Source: Sphingomonas sp. QA11
Lineage (GTDB): Bacteria > Pseudomonadota > Alphaproteobacteria > Sphingomonadales > Sphingomonadaceae
Length of the DNA: 64,000 nucleotides
Direction: 5' to 3'
Assembly: GCF_028473665.1 (NCBI RefSeq)
Contig: NZ_CP098774.1
Coordinates: 3,686,501-3,750,500, forward strand
Below the pieces are notes generated by a model. It was not told where the DNA came from. It saw nothing but the letters and a program-made list of their open reading frames with translations, and ran no database searches. Made by a program: the position numbers and the translations under genes. This document shows positions 23,353 through 32,609 of this stretch, piece by piece (within the stretch, counting starts at the first letter, position 1; each line of letters starts with the position of its first letter).

Positions 23353-26300
23353 ATGGCCAAGACCACGCTGAAATCGCTGTCGGACGCACTTGCTGTCCGG
23401 CTGACCAAGGGCGCACTTCCAGGGGAATTGCAGGGGTTCGGAAAGGCGGAGCGGGCTGATGCCGCCGCCTTCGTCGCCGCCACCGCCGAAACACGGCCGC
23501 CCGGCAAGCCGGTGCTCGCGCTTGAGCCGATCGCCGGCTCCGAACCGCGCCGCACCATGCGGCTCGCCATCGTCAACGACGACATGCCTTTCCTGGTCGA
23601 TTCGATCGCGGCGACGATCGGCGCGCATAATGTCGTGATCGACCGGATCATCCACCCGGTACTCAGCGTCACGCGCGATCCGTCCGGCGTGCTGACCAGC
23701 GTCGGCGGGGCCGACGGCGAGGGCGGATCGCCCGAATCGATGATCTATATCGAGATGGAGCGCGCCGATTCGCGCGAGCGGCGCGAACTGATCGCCGCGC
23801 TCGAACATAACCTGGCCGATGTCCGTTCGGCCGTGGCCGACTGGCCGGCGATGCAGGCGCGCATGGCCGCCGACGCGGAGGCATTGGGCACCAGCGAGGG
23901 CGCCGAACTGCTGCTGTGGTTCCTCGACCGCAACTTCACCCTGCTCGGCGCCGAATCGTGGCAGGGCGGCAAGAGCGAGAAGCCGCTCGGCATCGCGCGC
24001 CACGCGCATAGCGTGCCGATCCTGGCCGAGGCGTCGCGCGCGCTCGCCATGGCGTGGTTCGAGAAGGGCGGGGAAGCGCCGCTGCTGCTCAAGTCCAACC
24101 AGATCTCCGGCGTGCACCGCCATGTGCCGCTCGACCTGGTGCTGGTGCCGATCCGCGAGGGCAAGAAGGTCACCGGGCTGTCGATCCATGCCGGCCTGTG
24201 GACCAGTTCGGCGCTCAACGCGCCGCCGCAGGATGTGCCGGTGCTGCGCAAGCGGCTCACCGCGCTCGAGGCGAAGTTCGGCTTCGACCCCAAGGGGCAT
24301 ACCGGCAAGGCGCTGACTCATGCGCTGGCCGCGCTGCCGCACGACCTGATCAGCGCGTTCGACGTCGAATCGCTCGAGCATCTCGCGCTCACCGCGATGT
24401 CGCTGGCCGACCGGCCGCGGCCGGCGCTGATCCTGGTGCGCAGCATCCTGGGGCGACATCTGTTCGCGTTCGTGTGGCTCCCGCGCGACGACCTCACCAC
24501 CGCGCGGCGAGTCGCGATCGGCGACATGCTGGCCGAGGCGGCGAACGGCACGCTGCTCAACTGGGGCATCGCGATGGAGGACGGCGTGGTCGCGCAGATC
24601 CGCTACACCATCGACCTGCGCGGCGAGGGCGTGATGCCCGATGCCGCGGCGCTCGACGCCCGGATCGCGCGGATGGTGCGCGGCTGGGTGCCCGCGGTCG
24701 AGGCGGCGCTGGCCGACATGGTCGAGCCGGCGCGCGCGACCCGGCTCGCGCTGCGCCATGCGGCGACCTTCCCGCAGGGCTATCGCGCCAGCGGCAGCGC
24801 CGAGGAGGCGGCGCGCGACATCCTGCGGCTTGCCCGGCTCGATACGCCCGACGCCCGCTCGGTGCGGCTGTACCGCGATTCGAACGGCGCGGCGCGGATG
24901 AAGATCTATCGCCTGGGCGGCGCGCTGGCGCTGTCCGACGCGGTGCCGGTGCTCGAGAATTTCGGCTTCCGCGTGATCGAGGAAGTGCCGACCGCGCTGG
25001 CCGACGACGCGCAGGGTTTCGTCCACGAGTTCCTGGTCGAGAGCGCCGGGATGGTGAAGGGCGATCCGGCGGTGCTCGAGGACGCGGTGGCGGCCGTGCT
25101 GGAGAGCCATGCCGAGAATGACGCGTTCAACCGGCTGATCGTCGATGCCGGCATGGCCCCGTCGTCGGTCGTGCTGTTCCGCGCCTGGTTCCGCTATCTG
25201 CGCCAGGCCGGGCTGCCCTACAGCCTGGTCACCGTGGTCGATGCGCTGCGCCGCGCGCCGAAGGTCGCGGCCGGGCTGATCGAGCGGTTCGCCGCCGCGC
25301 ACGACCCGGCGCGCAAGGCGAAGGCCGAGGCGATCCATGCCGCCGACGCCGCGGTCGACGCCGGGCTCGACGCCGTCTCGGCGATCGACGACGACCGCAT
25401 CCTGCGCGCGCTGCGCAACGTGATCGCGGCGACGCTGCGCACCAACGCCTTCGCCCCGGCGGGCGAGACGGCGCTTGCGTTCAAGCTGGACAGCCACCTG
25501 ATCCCCGGCCTGCCCGCCCCCGTGCCGTGGCGCGAGATCTGGGTCTATTCGCCGCGGGTCGAGGGAATCCACCTGCGCGCCGGCCCAGTCGCGCGCGGTG
25601 GCTTGCGCTGGTCGGACCGGCGCGACGATTTCCGCACCGAGATCCTCGGCCTGATGAAGGCACAGCGCGTGAAGAACGCGGTGATCGTGCCGACTGGGGC
25701 CAAGGGCGGATTCTATCCCAAGCAGCTCCCGCCCGTCTCAAGCCGCGACGCGTGGCTGGCCGAGGGGACCGAAAGTTACCGCGTGTTCATCCGCTCGCTC
25801 CTGTCGATTACCGACAATATCGTCGAGGGCAGCATCGTCCATCCGGCGGGCGTGATCGTTCATGACGGCGACGATCCCTATTTCGTGGTCGCCGCCGACA
25901 AGGGCACCGCGACCTTTTCCGACGTGGCCAATGCGATCGCGCTGGAGAACCGTTTCTGGCTTGGCGACGCCTTCGCCTCGGGCGGCTCGGTCGGGTATGA
26001 CCACAAGGCGATGGGCATCACCGCCAAGGGTGCCTGGGTCTCCGTCCAGCGTCACTTCGCGGAGCGCGGCGTCGACGTGCAGAGCGAGCCGATCCGCGTG
26101 GTCGGCTGCGGCGACATGTCGGGCGACGTGTTCGGCAACGGCATGCTGCTGTCGAAGACGCTGAAGATCGTCGCCGCGTTCGACCATCGCCACATCTTCC
26201 TCGACCCCGATCCCGATCCGGCGGCAAGCTGGGAGGAGCGCGCGCGCATGTTCGCGCTGCCGCGGTCGAGCTGGGCGGATTACAATCCGACGCTCATCTC

Positions 26301-27966
26301 AAGGGGCGGCGGGGTGTTCCCGCGCACCGACAAGACGATCAAGCTGTCGAAGCAGGTCCGCGCGGCGCTCGGCATCGAGGCGAGCGAGATGGAGCCGGGC
26401 GCGCTGATCTCCGCGATCCTGAAGGCGCCGGTCGACCTGATCTGGTTCGGCGGCATCGGCACTTATGTGAAGGCGGCGGCGGAGAACAATATCCAGGTCG
26501 GCGATCCGGCCAACGACCGGCTTCGAGTCAATGCCGAGGATATCCGCGCGACCGCGATCGGCGAGGGCGCGAACCTGGGCGTCACCCAGGCGGCGCGAAT
26601 CGCGTTCGCCTCGCGCGGCGGGCGGATCAACACCGACTTCATCGACAATTCGGCGGGCGTCGATTGTTCGGACAATGAGGTCAACATCAAGATCGCGCTC
26701 AACCGCGAGATGATCGAGGGCCGCCTCGCCTATGAGAAGCGCAACATCTTCCTCGCGAGCATGACCGACGATGTCGCGCACATCGTGCTCGAGGACAATC
26801 GCCTGCAGACGCTGGCCCTGTCGATCATGGAGAATGACGGCGCCCGGTCGGTACCGAGCTATGTCAGGCTGATCGAGATCTTCGAGGCATCGGGCAGCCT
26901 TGACCGCGCGGTCGAGGGGCTTGCCTCGAACGACGACCTGCTGCGCCGCGCGCAGGAGGGCAACGGGCTGACCAGACCCGAACTGGCCGTGCTGCTCGCC
27001 ACCGCCAAATTGTCACTCCAGGCGGCGATCGAGCATGGCACGCTCGGGCTCGATCCCGATCTCGCACCCGATCTCCAGGCCGCCTTCCCGCCGGCGATGC
27101 GCAAGAAGTTCGCCTCGGCGATCGACCAGCATCGCCTGCGCGGCGAGATCGTCGCGACCAAGCTCGCCAACCGGATCGTCAACCGGCTGGGCGTGCTCCA
27201 TCCGTTCGAGCTGGCGGAGGAGGAAGGCGCCGCGATGAGCGACATCGCGGCGATGTTCGTCGTGACCGAGCGGCTGTTCGGCCTGCCCGCGCTCTGGGCG
27301 GAAATCGAGACAGCCGACATGCCGGAAGCGGCGCGCATCGCGCTGTTCGAGGAAGTGGCGGTGGCGACCCGCTCGCAGATCGCCGACCTGCTCCGGGTGG
27401 TGCGGACCGGCACCGGCCCCGGGCCGGCCATGGCGCGGCTCGCCAAGGGCATCGGCACGCTCGACAAGCAGACCAAGGCGCTGCTGCTCGAGGAAGCCAG
27501 CGCGCAGAGCGGACGGATCGCCGCGACGCTCGAAGCGGCCGGCGCGCCGAAGAAACTGGTGCAGAAGGTGGTGCGGCTGTTCGAGCTGGACGGCGCGGTC
27601 GGCCTGGCCGATCTCGGCGAGCGGCTCGGCCTCGACGAGATCGTGCTGACGCGGGCCTTCACCCGGCTCGGCCACGCGCTGGGGCTCGACTGGGCGCAGG
27701 CCAATGCGGCGCGCATCGTTTCGAGCGATCCGTGGGAGCGCTTGCTCATCGCCGGGCTGGCGCGCGATTTCCAGCAGTTGCGGCTCGAATTCCTCAGCCG
27801 CGGCGAAGGCGATCCGCAGGCGCTGGTCGAGACATGGCTCGCCGCCAATGCCGGCCGAGTCGCTCAGTTCAAGTCGGTGGTGGAGCGTGCCCGGCACGCG
27901 CCCGCACCGAACGCGGCGATGCTCGCGCAGATCGCCGGACAGGCGCGAGTCCTGCTGGGACGATGA
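23353..27966 (+). CDS. NAD-specific glutamate dehydrogenase (large, GdhB/Gdh2 type)
   Basis: A 1537-residue cytoplasmic enzyme that deaminates glutamate to 2-oxoglutarate with NAD. This is the 180-kDa class typical of alphaproteobacteria. ACT-like segments lie near the N-terminus (RLAIVNDDMPFLVDSIAATI). The catalytic core is around residues 735-1000: GGLRWSDRRDDFRTEILGLM, VPTGAKGGFYPKQ, and NAD-binding VGCGDMSGDVFGNGMLLS. A long helical C-terminus follows. ATG 23353 is the first start after the repeat; the frame is open upstream to 22252 only because it shadows the terminase. Length and motifs are normal. Confidence 0.96.
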   Translation: MAKTTLKSLSDALAVRLTKGALPGELQGFGKAERADAAAFVAATAETRPPGKPVLALEPIAGSEPRRTMRLAIVNDDMPFLVDSIAATIGAHNVVIDRIIHPVLSVTRDPSGVLTSVGGADGEGGSPESMIYIEMERADSRERRELIAALEHNLADVRSAVADWPAMQARMAADAEALGTSEGAELLLWFLDRNFTLLGAESWQGGKSEKPLGIARHAHSVPILAEASRALAMAWFEKGGEAPLLLKSNQISGVHRHVPLDLVLVPIREGKKVTGLSIHAGLWTSSALNAPPQDVPVLRKRLTALEAKFGFDPKGHTGKALTHALAALPHDLISAFDVESLEHLALTAMSLADRPRPALILVRSILGRHLFAFVWLPRDDLTTARRVAIGDMLAEAANGTLLNWGIAMEDGVVAQIRYTIDLRGEGVMPDAAALDARIARMVRGWVPAVEAALADMVEPARATRLALRHAATFPQGYRASGSAEEAARDILRLARLDTPDARSVRLYRDSNGAARMKIYRLGGALALSDAVPVLENFGFRVIEEVPTALADDAQGFVHEFLVESAGMVKGDPAVLEDAVAAVLESHAENDAFNRLIVDAGMAPSSVVLFRAWFRYLRQAGLPYSLVTVVDALRRAPKVAAGLIERFAAAHDPARKAKAEAIHAADAAVDAGLDAVSAIDDDRILRALRNVIAATLRTNAFAPAGETALAFKLDSHLIPGLPAPVPWREIWVYSPRVEGIHLRAGPVARGGLRWSDRRDDFRTEILGLMKAQRVKNAVIVPTGAKGGFYPKQLPPVSSRDAWLAEGTESYRVFIRSLLSITDNIVEGSIVHPAGVIVHDGDDPYFVVAADKGTATFSDVANAIALENRFWLGDAFASGGSVGYDHKAMGITAKGAWVSVQRHFAERGVDVQSEPIRVVGCGDMSGDVFGNGMLLSKTLKIVAAFDHRHIFLDPDPDPAASWEERARMFALPRSSWADYNPTLISRGGGVFPRTDKTIKLSKQVRAALGIEASEMEPGALISAILKAPVDLIWFGGIGTYVKAAAENNIQVGDPANDRLRVNAEDIRATAIGEGANLGVTQAARIAFASRGGRINTDFIDNSAGVDCSDNEVNIKIALNREMIEGRLAYEKRNIFLASMTDDVAHIVLEDNRLQTLALSIMENDGARSVPSYVRLIEIFEASGSLDRAVEGLASNDDLLRRAQEGNGLTRPELAVLLATAKLSLQAAIEHGTLGLDPDLAPDLQAAFPPAMRKKFASAIDQHRLRGEIVATKLANRIVNRLGVLHPFELAEEEGAAMSDIAAMFVVTERLFGLPALWAEIETADMPEAARIALFEEVAVATRSQIADLLRVVRTGTGPGPAMARLAKGIGTLDKQTKALLLEEASAQSGRIAATLEAAGAPKKLVQKVVRLFELDGAVGLADLGERLGLDEIVLTRAFTRLGHALGLDWAQANAARIVSSDPWERLLIAGLARDFQQLRLEFLSRGEGDPQALVETWLAANAGRVAQFKSVVERARHAPAPNAAMLAQIAGQARVLLGR

Positions 27967-28011
27967 CAGGGTGAAGGACGCGTGGTCGATCCGGGCGCGC
28001 GTCCTTTCGCT

Positions 28012-28140
28012 CTATCGAAAGACGAACAGCCAGAGGATCACCGCCCAGAGGAGCAGGGCGAACGGCATGGCGTAGAACAGGCCGAGCACCGATCCGGCGT
28101 CGGCGCCATCCTTGTCGGATACGGGTGACGGGTGGGGCAT
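28012..28140 (-). CDS. Small membrane protein (42 aa)
   Basis: A 42-residue protein with ATG 28140 behind an excellent site (AGGAGA, 5-base spacing). The N-terminal 20 residues are polar; the rest is one hydrophobic helix (LGLFYAMPFALLLWAVILWL) ending in VFR. It lies 97 bases downstream of the Sel1 gene on the same strand, so it may be the last gene of the iron-uptake operon. Pseudomonas piuA regions also contain a small membrane protein near a Sel1 gene (recalled, not checked). Function unknown. Confidence 0.6.
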   Translation of the reverse strand: MPHPSPVSDKDGADAGSVLGLFYAMPFALLLWAVILWLFVFR

Positions 28141-28237
28141 CTCGCTCTCCTGAGCGCGATGTACCGCGCGGCGGCGTGTCGCCACAATAAGGAGAAATAC
28201 GACGGATTGCCCCCTCCCCGCGACGGCCGTGACGCGC

Positions 28238-29011
28238 TCAGGAAAGGCCGGCGCCCATCCGCAGGGCCTGCACGCCGCGCACGCGGAAGGCAGGCAGCTC
28301 GGCCGTCGCCAGCCAGGCGCTCGCCTTCTCGACAAAGGCCGGCGTCGCCGTCTCCCCGGCACGTTTCAGCCAGCCGATCGCCTCTTCCGTCTTCCCGGCC
28401 GCCCCGAGCATCCGGGCATGGTTGAAGCAGCCGCGGAAATCCCCGCCCTGCGCCGCCCGCGCATAGCAGCGCGCCGCCTTCGCCATGTCGCGCGGGACTA
28501 CCCAGCCATCCTCGTGGAAGCTGCCGACGAAGTTGATCGCCTTGGCATTGCCGAGCGCGGCCGCCTGCTGGAACCAGTCGAGCGCCGCCGCCTTGTCCTC
28601 CGCCACGCCGTGGCCGAGCGCGAGCAGGGTCGCGTAATTATACATGCCCCAGTCAAGCCCGCGCCCGGCGGCGATGCGATAGCATTCGGCCGCGCGCGCC
28701 TTGTCGGGCGCAGTGCCCCAGCCGAGATCATAGCAGCGGCCGACCATGTTGATCGCCATCAGGTGATGCTGCGCCGCCGCCCTGGTGAACCAGTCGAGCG
28801 CGGCGGCCGTATCCGTCGCGACACCCGCGCCATCGAGCAGCATCTGCCCATAGACTGCCTGCGCCTCGGCCAGCCCGGCTTCGGCCGCCTGGCGCACGAA
28901 CGCCGCGCGCTCTTCGGGAGGTCCCGAAAGGCGCGCGGCGATCTCGTCGGGCGTCAGGGCATTCAAATCCTCCCCGGTCATGGCCGGGGCTGATTCAACC
29001 ATGCCTTCCAT
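28238..29011 (-). CDS. Sel1-repeat protein
   Basis: A 257-residue protein with tandem Sel1-like (TPR-related) repeats, seen as EAQAVYGQMLLDGAGV, AINMVGRCYDLGWG, MYNYATLLALGHGV, AINFVGSFHEDGW and CFNHARMLGAAG. These make a superhelical protein-binding scaffold. No signal peptide is evident. ATG 29011 shares bases with the TonB receptor's TGA (TGATG), so translation is coupled to the receptor; an in-frame ATG at 28999 is an alternative. Sel1 proteins accompany PiuA-type receptors in other bacteria, consistent with a role in the same iron-uptake function. Confidence 0.88.
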   Translation of the reverse strand: MEGMVESAPAMTGEDLNALTPDEIAARLSGPPEERAAFVRQAAEAGLAEAQAVYGQMLLDGAGVATDTAAALDWFTRAAAQHHLMAINMVGRCYDLGWGTAPDKARAAECYRIAAGRGLDWGMYNYATLLALGHGVAEDKAAALDWFQQAAALGNAKAINFVGSFHEDGWVVPRDMAKAARCYARAAQGGDFRGCFNHARMLGAAGKTEEAIGWLKRAGETATPAFVEKASAWLATAELPAFRVRGVQALRMGAGLS

Positions 29012-31557
29012 CAATATTTGACGGTCAGCGTGCCGAAGGCCGAACGACCGGGCGCGATGCTGGCATAATGCGCGGTATAGGCCTGGTTGAAATAGGTCTT
29101 GTCGGTCAGGTTCTGGACGTTGACCGAGAGCTCCACCTGGCGCGAGAAGCGGTAGGAGGCGCGGGCGTCGAAGCGCCAGTAACCCGGGATCGTGCGGTAC
29201 AGGACCTTGGTCGCCGGGGTCACCGTAATCACGCCATTGGTCAGCGCTGCACTACGATTGTCGCTATACCCGCCGAACACGCGGCTCGTGTAGAACGCGC
29301 CGCCACCGATCGAGAAGCCCTTCACCGGCTCGACCGTCGTCCACATCGTGAAGCTGTCCCTTGCGGTTTGTGTCGCCTGTTTACCCGTGTTCACCGACGG
29401 GACGAGGGCGACGGTCCCAGCGGCGGCGCCGGCGACGGCAAGCGCGGTGAAACCGCCATCGACGATCTTCGGATCGAGATGGGTATAGCCGCCGAAGATG
29501 GTCCAGCCGGGCAGGATCTGGCCGCTTGCGTTCACTTCGACGCCGCGGATGCGGCGCTTGCCGAGGAACTCGACCGTGTTGTTGGGGCCGGTGACACGGG
29601 CATTGTCGGTATCGGTCTGGAAGGCCGCAGCGTTGAGCGACAGCCTGCCACCCATCAGATTGGCCTTGGCGCCGAGCTCATAGGAGCGGGTCTTCTCGAT
29701 CTTGAGCGAGTTGAGCACCGCCAGGGCCGTGTTGTAGGCGGCATCGCTGGTCGGCGTGCCGAGCGCGTTCGTCTCCGACCCTTCGCCGAGCAGGCTGTTC
29801 GGCGGCGTCGCCGCAGTTGCGTACGACGCGTACAGGCTGGTTTCCGGCGTCGGCTTGAAGACAAGGCCTGCCTGCCAGTTGAACAGATCGTCTGTCCGCG
29901 ACAGCTGGTAGGTCCTGGTCGCGGCCATCGGCTGGCCCGGCGTCACGGTCGATTTGAAATGATCGTAACGGGCGCCGAGATTCAAAATCAGCGAAGGCAG
30001 GAGCGTGATCGAATCGAAAGCATAGAGCGACCGGGTTTCCGCGTCATTCTGCGTTTCCTCGATCGGTAGCGTCTTCACGATCGGCGCGCCCACCGTCGAT
30101 GTGTCGCTCGCATAGTTCACCCAGGGATCGTTCGGATTTGGGTTGAACAGGCTGGTGCAATAATAGCGCGATACCGTCGCGGTATTGCAGCGCGGACCCA
30201 CGGTCGAGCCGGTCGAGAGAATTTCGGTGCCCGTCGAGTTGAGATACCCGCGCGTGACAAAGGTTCCGCGCCGTGCCTTTTCCCACGACAGTTCAGCACC
30301 GATGGAGATGCTGTGCTTGATGCTGCCGGTGTCGAAGCTGCCGTACAGGTCGGTCTGGTTGGTGATATTGTCGGTATAGCCGTAGCGCGTATTGGCGCGC
30401 CGCCAGACATAGCCGCCGGTGACGAGATCGCCGCGGAGCGCCGCGGCGCTGCCGGTGGCAGGCGGGGTCGCCGACGTGCCGAACACATTGCCCTGCTGAT
30501 CGTCAGGCTGCGTATAGATGTACGCCTGGGTGTTGTGCGAGAAACGCGATGTGTTGCGCAGCGTCAGCGTACCGAAATCATGCTCGGCGCGGATCGTGAT
30601 CTGATCGGTGTCGGCATCGCGGAAGTCGCGGCTCTTCAGGCCGTAGAAGGTCGAGCGATCGACCACCCCGGTCGTGCCGCCGATCGTCGTCCCCTTGCCG
30701 ACCAGCGGCGCCGAATAGACGATGCCCGTGCCCGGCGCGTTGCCGATCGTGTAGAAATACGGAATGCCGCTGTCCGGCAGCTCGTGGCTGGTCAGGTGGT
30801 AATAGGACAGGGTCATGCGGGTATCGGTGCCCAGTCCGAGGGTGATCGAAGGCGCGACGCCCCAGCGGCGCTGCCAGATCGCGTCGCGGCCGGCGACGTC
30901 CTGATCGTGCCACATGCCTTCGATGCGGAAAGCGATCGTGTCGGTCAGCTTGTAGTTCGCGTCGATCGTCGCGCGCTTGTAGTCGGCGGTGCCGTAGCTT
31001 GCGCTTGCCGTTACGAAAGTACGATCGGTCGGCAGCTTCGAGATGATGTTGATCGAACCGCCGGCGCCGCCGCGACCGCCAAGCGTCGAATCCGAGCCGC
31101 GCACGACCTGGATCTCCTCGACCGCGAACACTTCGCGGGTCTGCGCCGCGAGATCGCGAACGCCGTCGACAAAGGTCGAGCCCTGGCTGTCGAAACCGCG
31201 GATGAAGGGACGGTCGCCGATCGGGTTGCCGCCCTCGGCCGCGCCGAAGGTGATGCCGGGCACGGTACGCAGCGCATCGGCCAGGCTGGCCGAACCGGTC
31301 TGCTCGATCACTTCCTTGGGCAACACGACGATCGATTTGGGCGTGTTGACCGGCGTCGCGACCTGCTTCGGCGTCATCTCGCGCTGCCCGGTGACGAGCA
31401 CGTCTTCACGATCCTGCGCACTGGTATCGTCGGCCGCCGCCGGATTCGGCCCGTCGGCGGCGAAAGCCGCGCCGCTGGCGAACGCGCCGACGCACGAAAG
31501 CGCGAGGAAGGCAGGCTTGGCGACGGGCACGCGGCGAGCGTTGCTGGTGGTACGCAA
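29011..31557 (-). CDS. TonB-dependent catecholate siderophore receptor, Fiu/PiuA-like
   Basis: An 848-residue outer-membrane receptor. It has a signal peptide (AFLALSCVGAFASGAAFAAD), a plug (NTPKSIVVLPKEVIEQTG, LADALRTVPGITFGAAEGGN, IGDRPFIRGFDSQGSTFVDG, IQVVRGSDSTLGGRGGAGG) and a 22-strand barrel ending in SAFGTLTVKY. The plug wording is closest to Fiu/PiuA, which import iron bound to catechols and monomeric siderophores. TTG 31557 is used, with AGGGG 8-9 bases upstream. It is transcribed leftward from a region with two tandem Fur-like dyads and is coupled to a Sel1 gene. Confidence 0.93.
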   Translation of the reverse strand: MRTTSNARRVPVAKPAFLALSCVGAFASGAAFAADGPNPAAADDTSAQDREDVLVTGQREMTPKQVATPVNTPKSIVVLPKEVIEQTGSASLADALRTVPGITFGAAEGGNPIGDRPFIRGFDSQGSTFVDGVRDLAAQTREVFAVEEIQVVRGSDSTLGGRGGAGGSINIISKLPTDRTFVTASASYGTADYKRATIDANYKLTDTIAFRIEGMWHDQDVAGRDAIWQRRWGVAPSITLGLGTDTRMTLSYYHLTSHELPDSGIPYFYTIGNAPGTGIVYSAPLVGKGTTIGGTTGVVDRSTFYGLKSRDFRDADTDQITIRAEHDFGTLTLRNTSRFSHNTQAYIYTQPDDQQGNVFGTSATPPATGSAAALRGDLVTGGYVWRRANTRYGYTDNITNQTDLYGSFDTGSIKHSISIGAELSWEKARRGTFVTRGYLNSTGTEILSTGSTVGPRCNTATVSRYYCTSLFNPNPNDPWVNYASDTSTVGAPIVKTLPIEETQNDAETRSLYAFDSITLLPSLILNLGARYDHFKSTVTPGQPMAATRTYQLSRTDDLFNWQAGLVFKPTPETSLYASYATAATPPNSLLGEGSETNALGTPTSDAAYNTALAVLNSLKIEKTRSYELGAKANLMGGRLSLNAAAFQTDTDNARVTGPNNTVEFLGKRRIRGVEVNASGQILPGWTIFGGYTHLDPKIVDGGFTALAVAGAAAGTVALVPSVNTGKQATQTARDSFTMWTTVEPVKGFSIGGGAFYTSRVFGGYSDNRSAALTNGVITVTPATKVLYRTIPGYWRFDARASYRFSRQVELSVNVQNLTDKTYFNQAYTAHYASIAPGRSAFGTLTVKY

Positions 31558-31588
31558 ATTATGTCCCCTTTGTTTCCGGGGTGCCGCT

Positions 31589-31607
31589 ATTGCGAGTTAC
31601 TCTCATT
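31589..31607. promoter_or_regulatory. Fur-like box 1 upstream of TonB receptor
   Basis: ATTGCGAGTTACTCTCATT is a 9-1-9 dyad centred on T31598 with seven of nine symmetric pairs, matching the Fur-box layout. It is 32 bases upstream of the receptor's start on the minus strand, in a promoter position. Confidence 0.6.
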
Positions 31608-31618
31608 GTCAACGCTAT

Positions 31619-31633
31619 TGAGAGTAGTTCTCA
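31619..31633. promoter_or_regulatory. Fur-like box 2 upstream of TonB receptor
   Basis: TGAGAGTAGTTCTCA is a 7-1-7 dyad centred on A31626 with five of seven symmetric pairs. Its centre is 28 bases from that of box 1. Tandem dyads of this kind are common at strongly iron-repressed promoters. Confidence 0.55.
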
Positions 31634-31710
31634 TACGCTTGGCCAAAAGGATGGTCTAAGGCAAGGAGCGCGTGGGCTGTTGACCGCTCGCCCGATCATC
31701 CCTATCCCCG

Positions 31711-31845
31711 CGCTTCCTTGGGGAGTAGCCACCTGCTTCGAGCAGGGCCTTCGTCAACATACTCGAACATGCGATCCGCATCGTTCGTGGCGACGGCAGC
31801 GGCGCATGCGCCAGCCCGGCAAGACCAACGATGTGACCCTTCTTT
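31711..31845 (+). ncRNA. yybP-ykoY (manganese) riboswitch, probable
   Basis: The leader of mntP has the conserved yybP-ykoY pieces in order. GGGGAGTAGCC lies at 31720-31730, followed by a GC hairpin (CCTGCTTCGAGCAGG) and the loop segment TCGTCAACATA (31751-31761). A variable arm follows, then GGCAAGACC (31818-31826). This class binds Mn2+ and activates efflux genes. The gene immediately downstream encodes MntP, the expected target. Boundaries are approximate. Confidence 0.82.
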
Positions 31846-31870
31846 AAGGCCAGGGGTGTTTCACATCGTT
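31827..31870 (+). promoter_or_regulatory. Hairpin overlapping riboswitch 3' end, possible expression platform
   Basis: AACGATGTGA (31827-31836) and TCACATCGTT (31861-31870) are perfect 10-base arms. The 5' arm begins directly after the riboswitch GGCAAGACC segment, so pairing could be exclusive with the metal-bound fold. No U-run follows the hairpin and it ends 26 bases before the mntP ATG. Control by ribosome access or Rho is therefore more likely than intrinsic termination. Confidence 0.5.
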
Positions 31871-31896
31871 CGTCGGCAGGCCTCGGGATTGATGAC

Positions 31897-32472
31897 ATGA
31901 CCGGTATTCTCACGCTGGGCGGCCTCGGCCTCAGCCTGTCCGTCGACGCGTTCGCCGCCGCAATCGGCAAGGGCGCCGACGGGAATTCGACCCGGTGGCG
32001 CGACGCGCTGCGAGTCGGCATCATCTTCGGATTCTTCGAGGCGATCACGCCGGCGATCGGCTGGGCGGTCGGCCTGATGCTGAGCGCGTGGATCGCCGAG
32101 GTGGATCATTGGGTCGCCTTCACGCTGCTTGGGGCGGTCGGCCTCCATATGCTCTGGCAGGCAAGCAAACCGGCGGAAGACGCCGGCGATGCGGATCGGT
32201 CGGCCAGGCCCCACGGCCTGCTGAGCCTCGCCGCGACAGCGATCGCGACCAGCATCGACGCCACGGCGGTGGGCGTGAGCCTTGCCTTTCTCGACATCAA
32301 CATCGTCACGGCCTGTCTGGTGATCGGCGGCGTCACCACTGTCGTGGCGACCATCGGCGTGCTGATCGGCAAACATGTCGGCGCCTATCTCGGCCGCTAT
32401 GCCGAGGTGGCGGGCGGCCTTACGCTGATCGGGATCGGCAGCCTCATCCTGTATACGCATCTGACGGCCTGA
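31897..32472 (+). CDS. mntP: Manganese efflux pump MntP
   Basis: A 191-residue inner-membrane protein of the MntP (DUF204) family with six helices. Two DA-containing helices typical of the family are visible: GLGLSLSVDAFAAAIGKG at the N-terminus and AIATSIDATAVGVSLAFL in the middle, each with the conserved Asp. It exports Mn2+ and protects against manganese overload. ATG 31897 is preceded by GGGATTGATGAC. The yybP-ykoY riboswitch in its leader independently supports the assignment. Confidence 0.95.
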   Translation: MTGILTLGGLGLSLSVDAFAAAIGKGADGNSTRWRDALRVGIIFGFFEAITPAIGWAVGLMLSAWIAEVDHWVAFTLLGAVGLHMLWQASKPAEDAGDADRSARPHGLLSLAATAIATSIDATAVGVSLAFLDINIVTACLVIGGVTTVVATIGVLIGKHVGAYLGRYAEVAGGLTLIGIGSLILYTHLTA

Positions 32473-32609
32473 GGGCGTCGACGTCCGGCCCGGGACTTGT
32501 TCTGGGGCTGTCGTGCCGCGCCCCAAAGGCCGGGGAGCTTGCCGAACCGTGGATGACGGAACAAGTCCGGCATGACGGATTTGGCAAGCGCTTCCCCTTC
32601 TCTCTACCG

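Noticed and set aside
23296..25572. 758-codon antisense frame over glutamate dehydrogenase
   Set aside because: Arg/Gln/His-rich shadow of a confidently identified gene.
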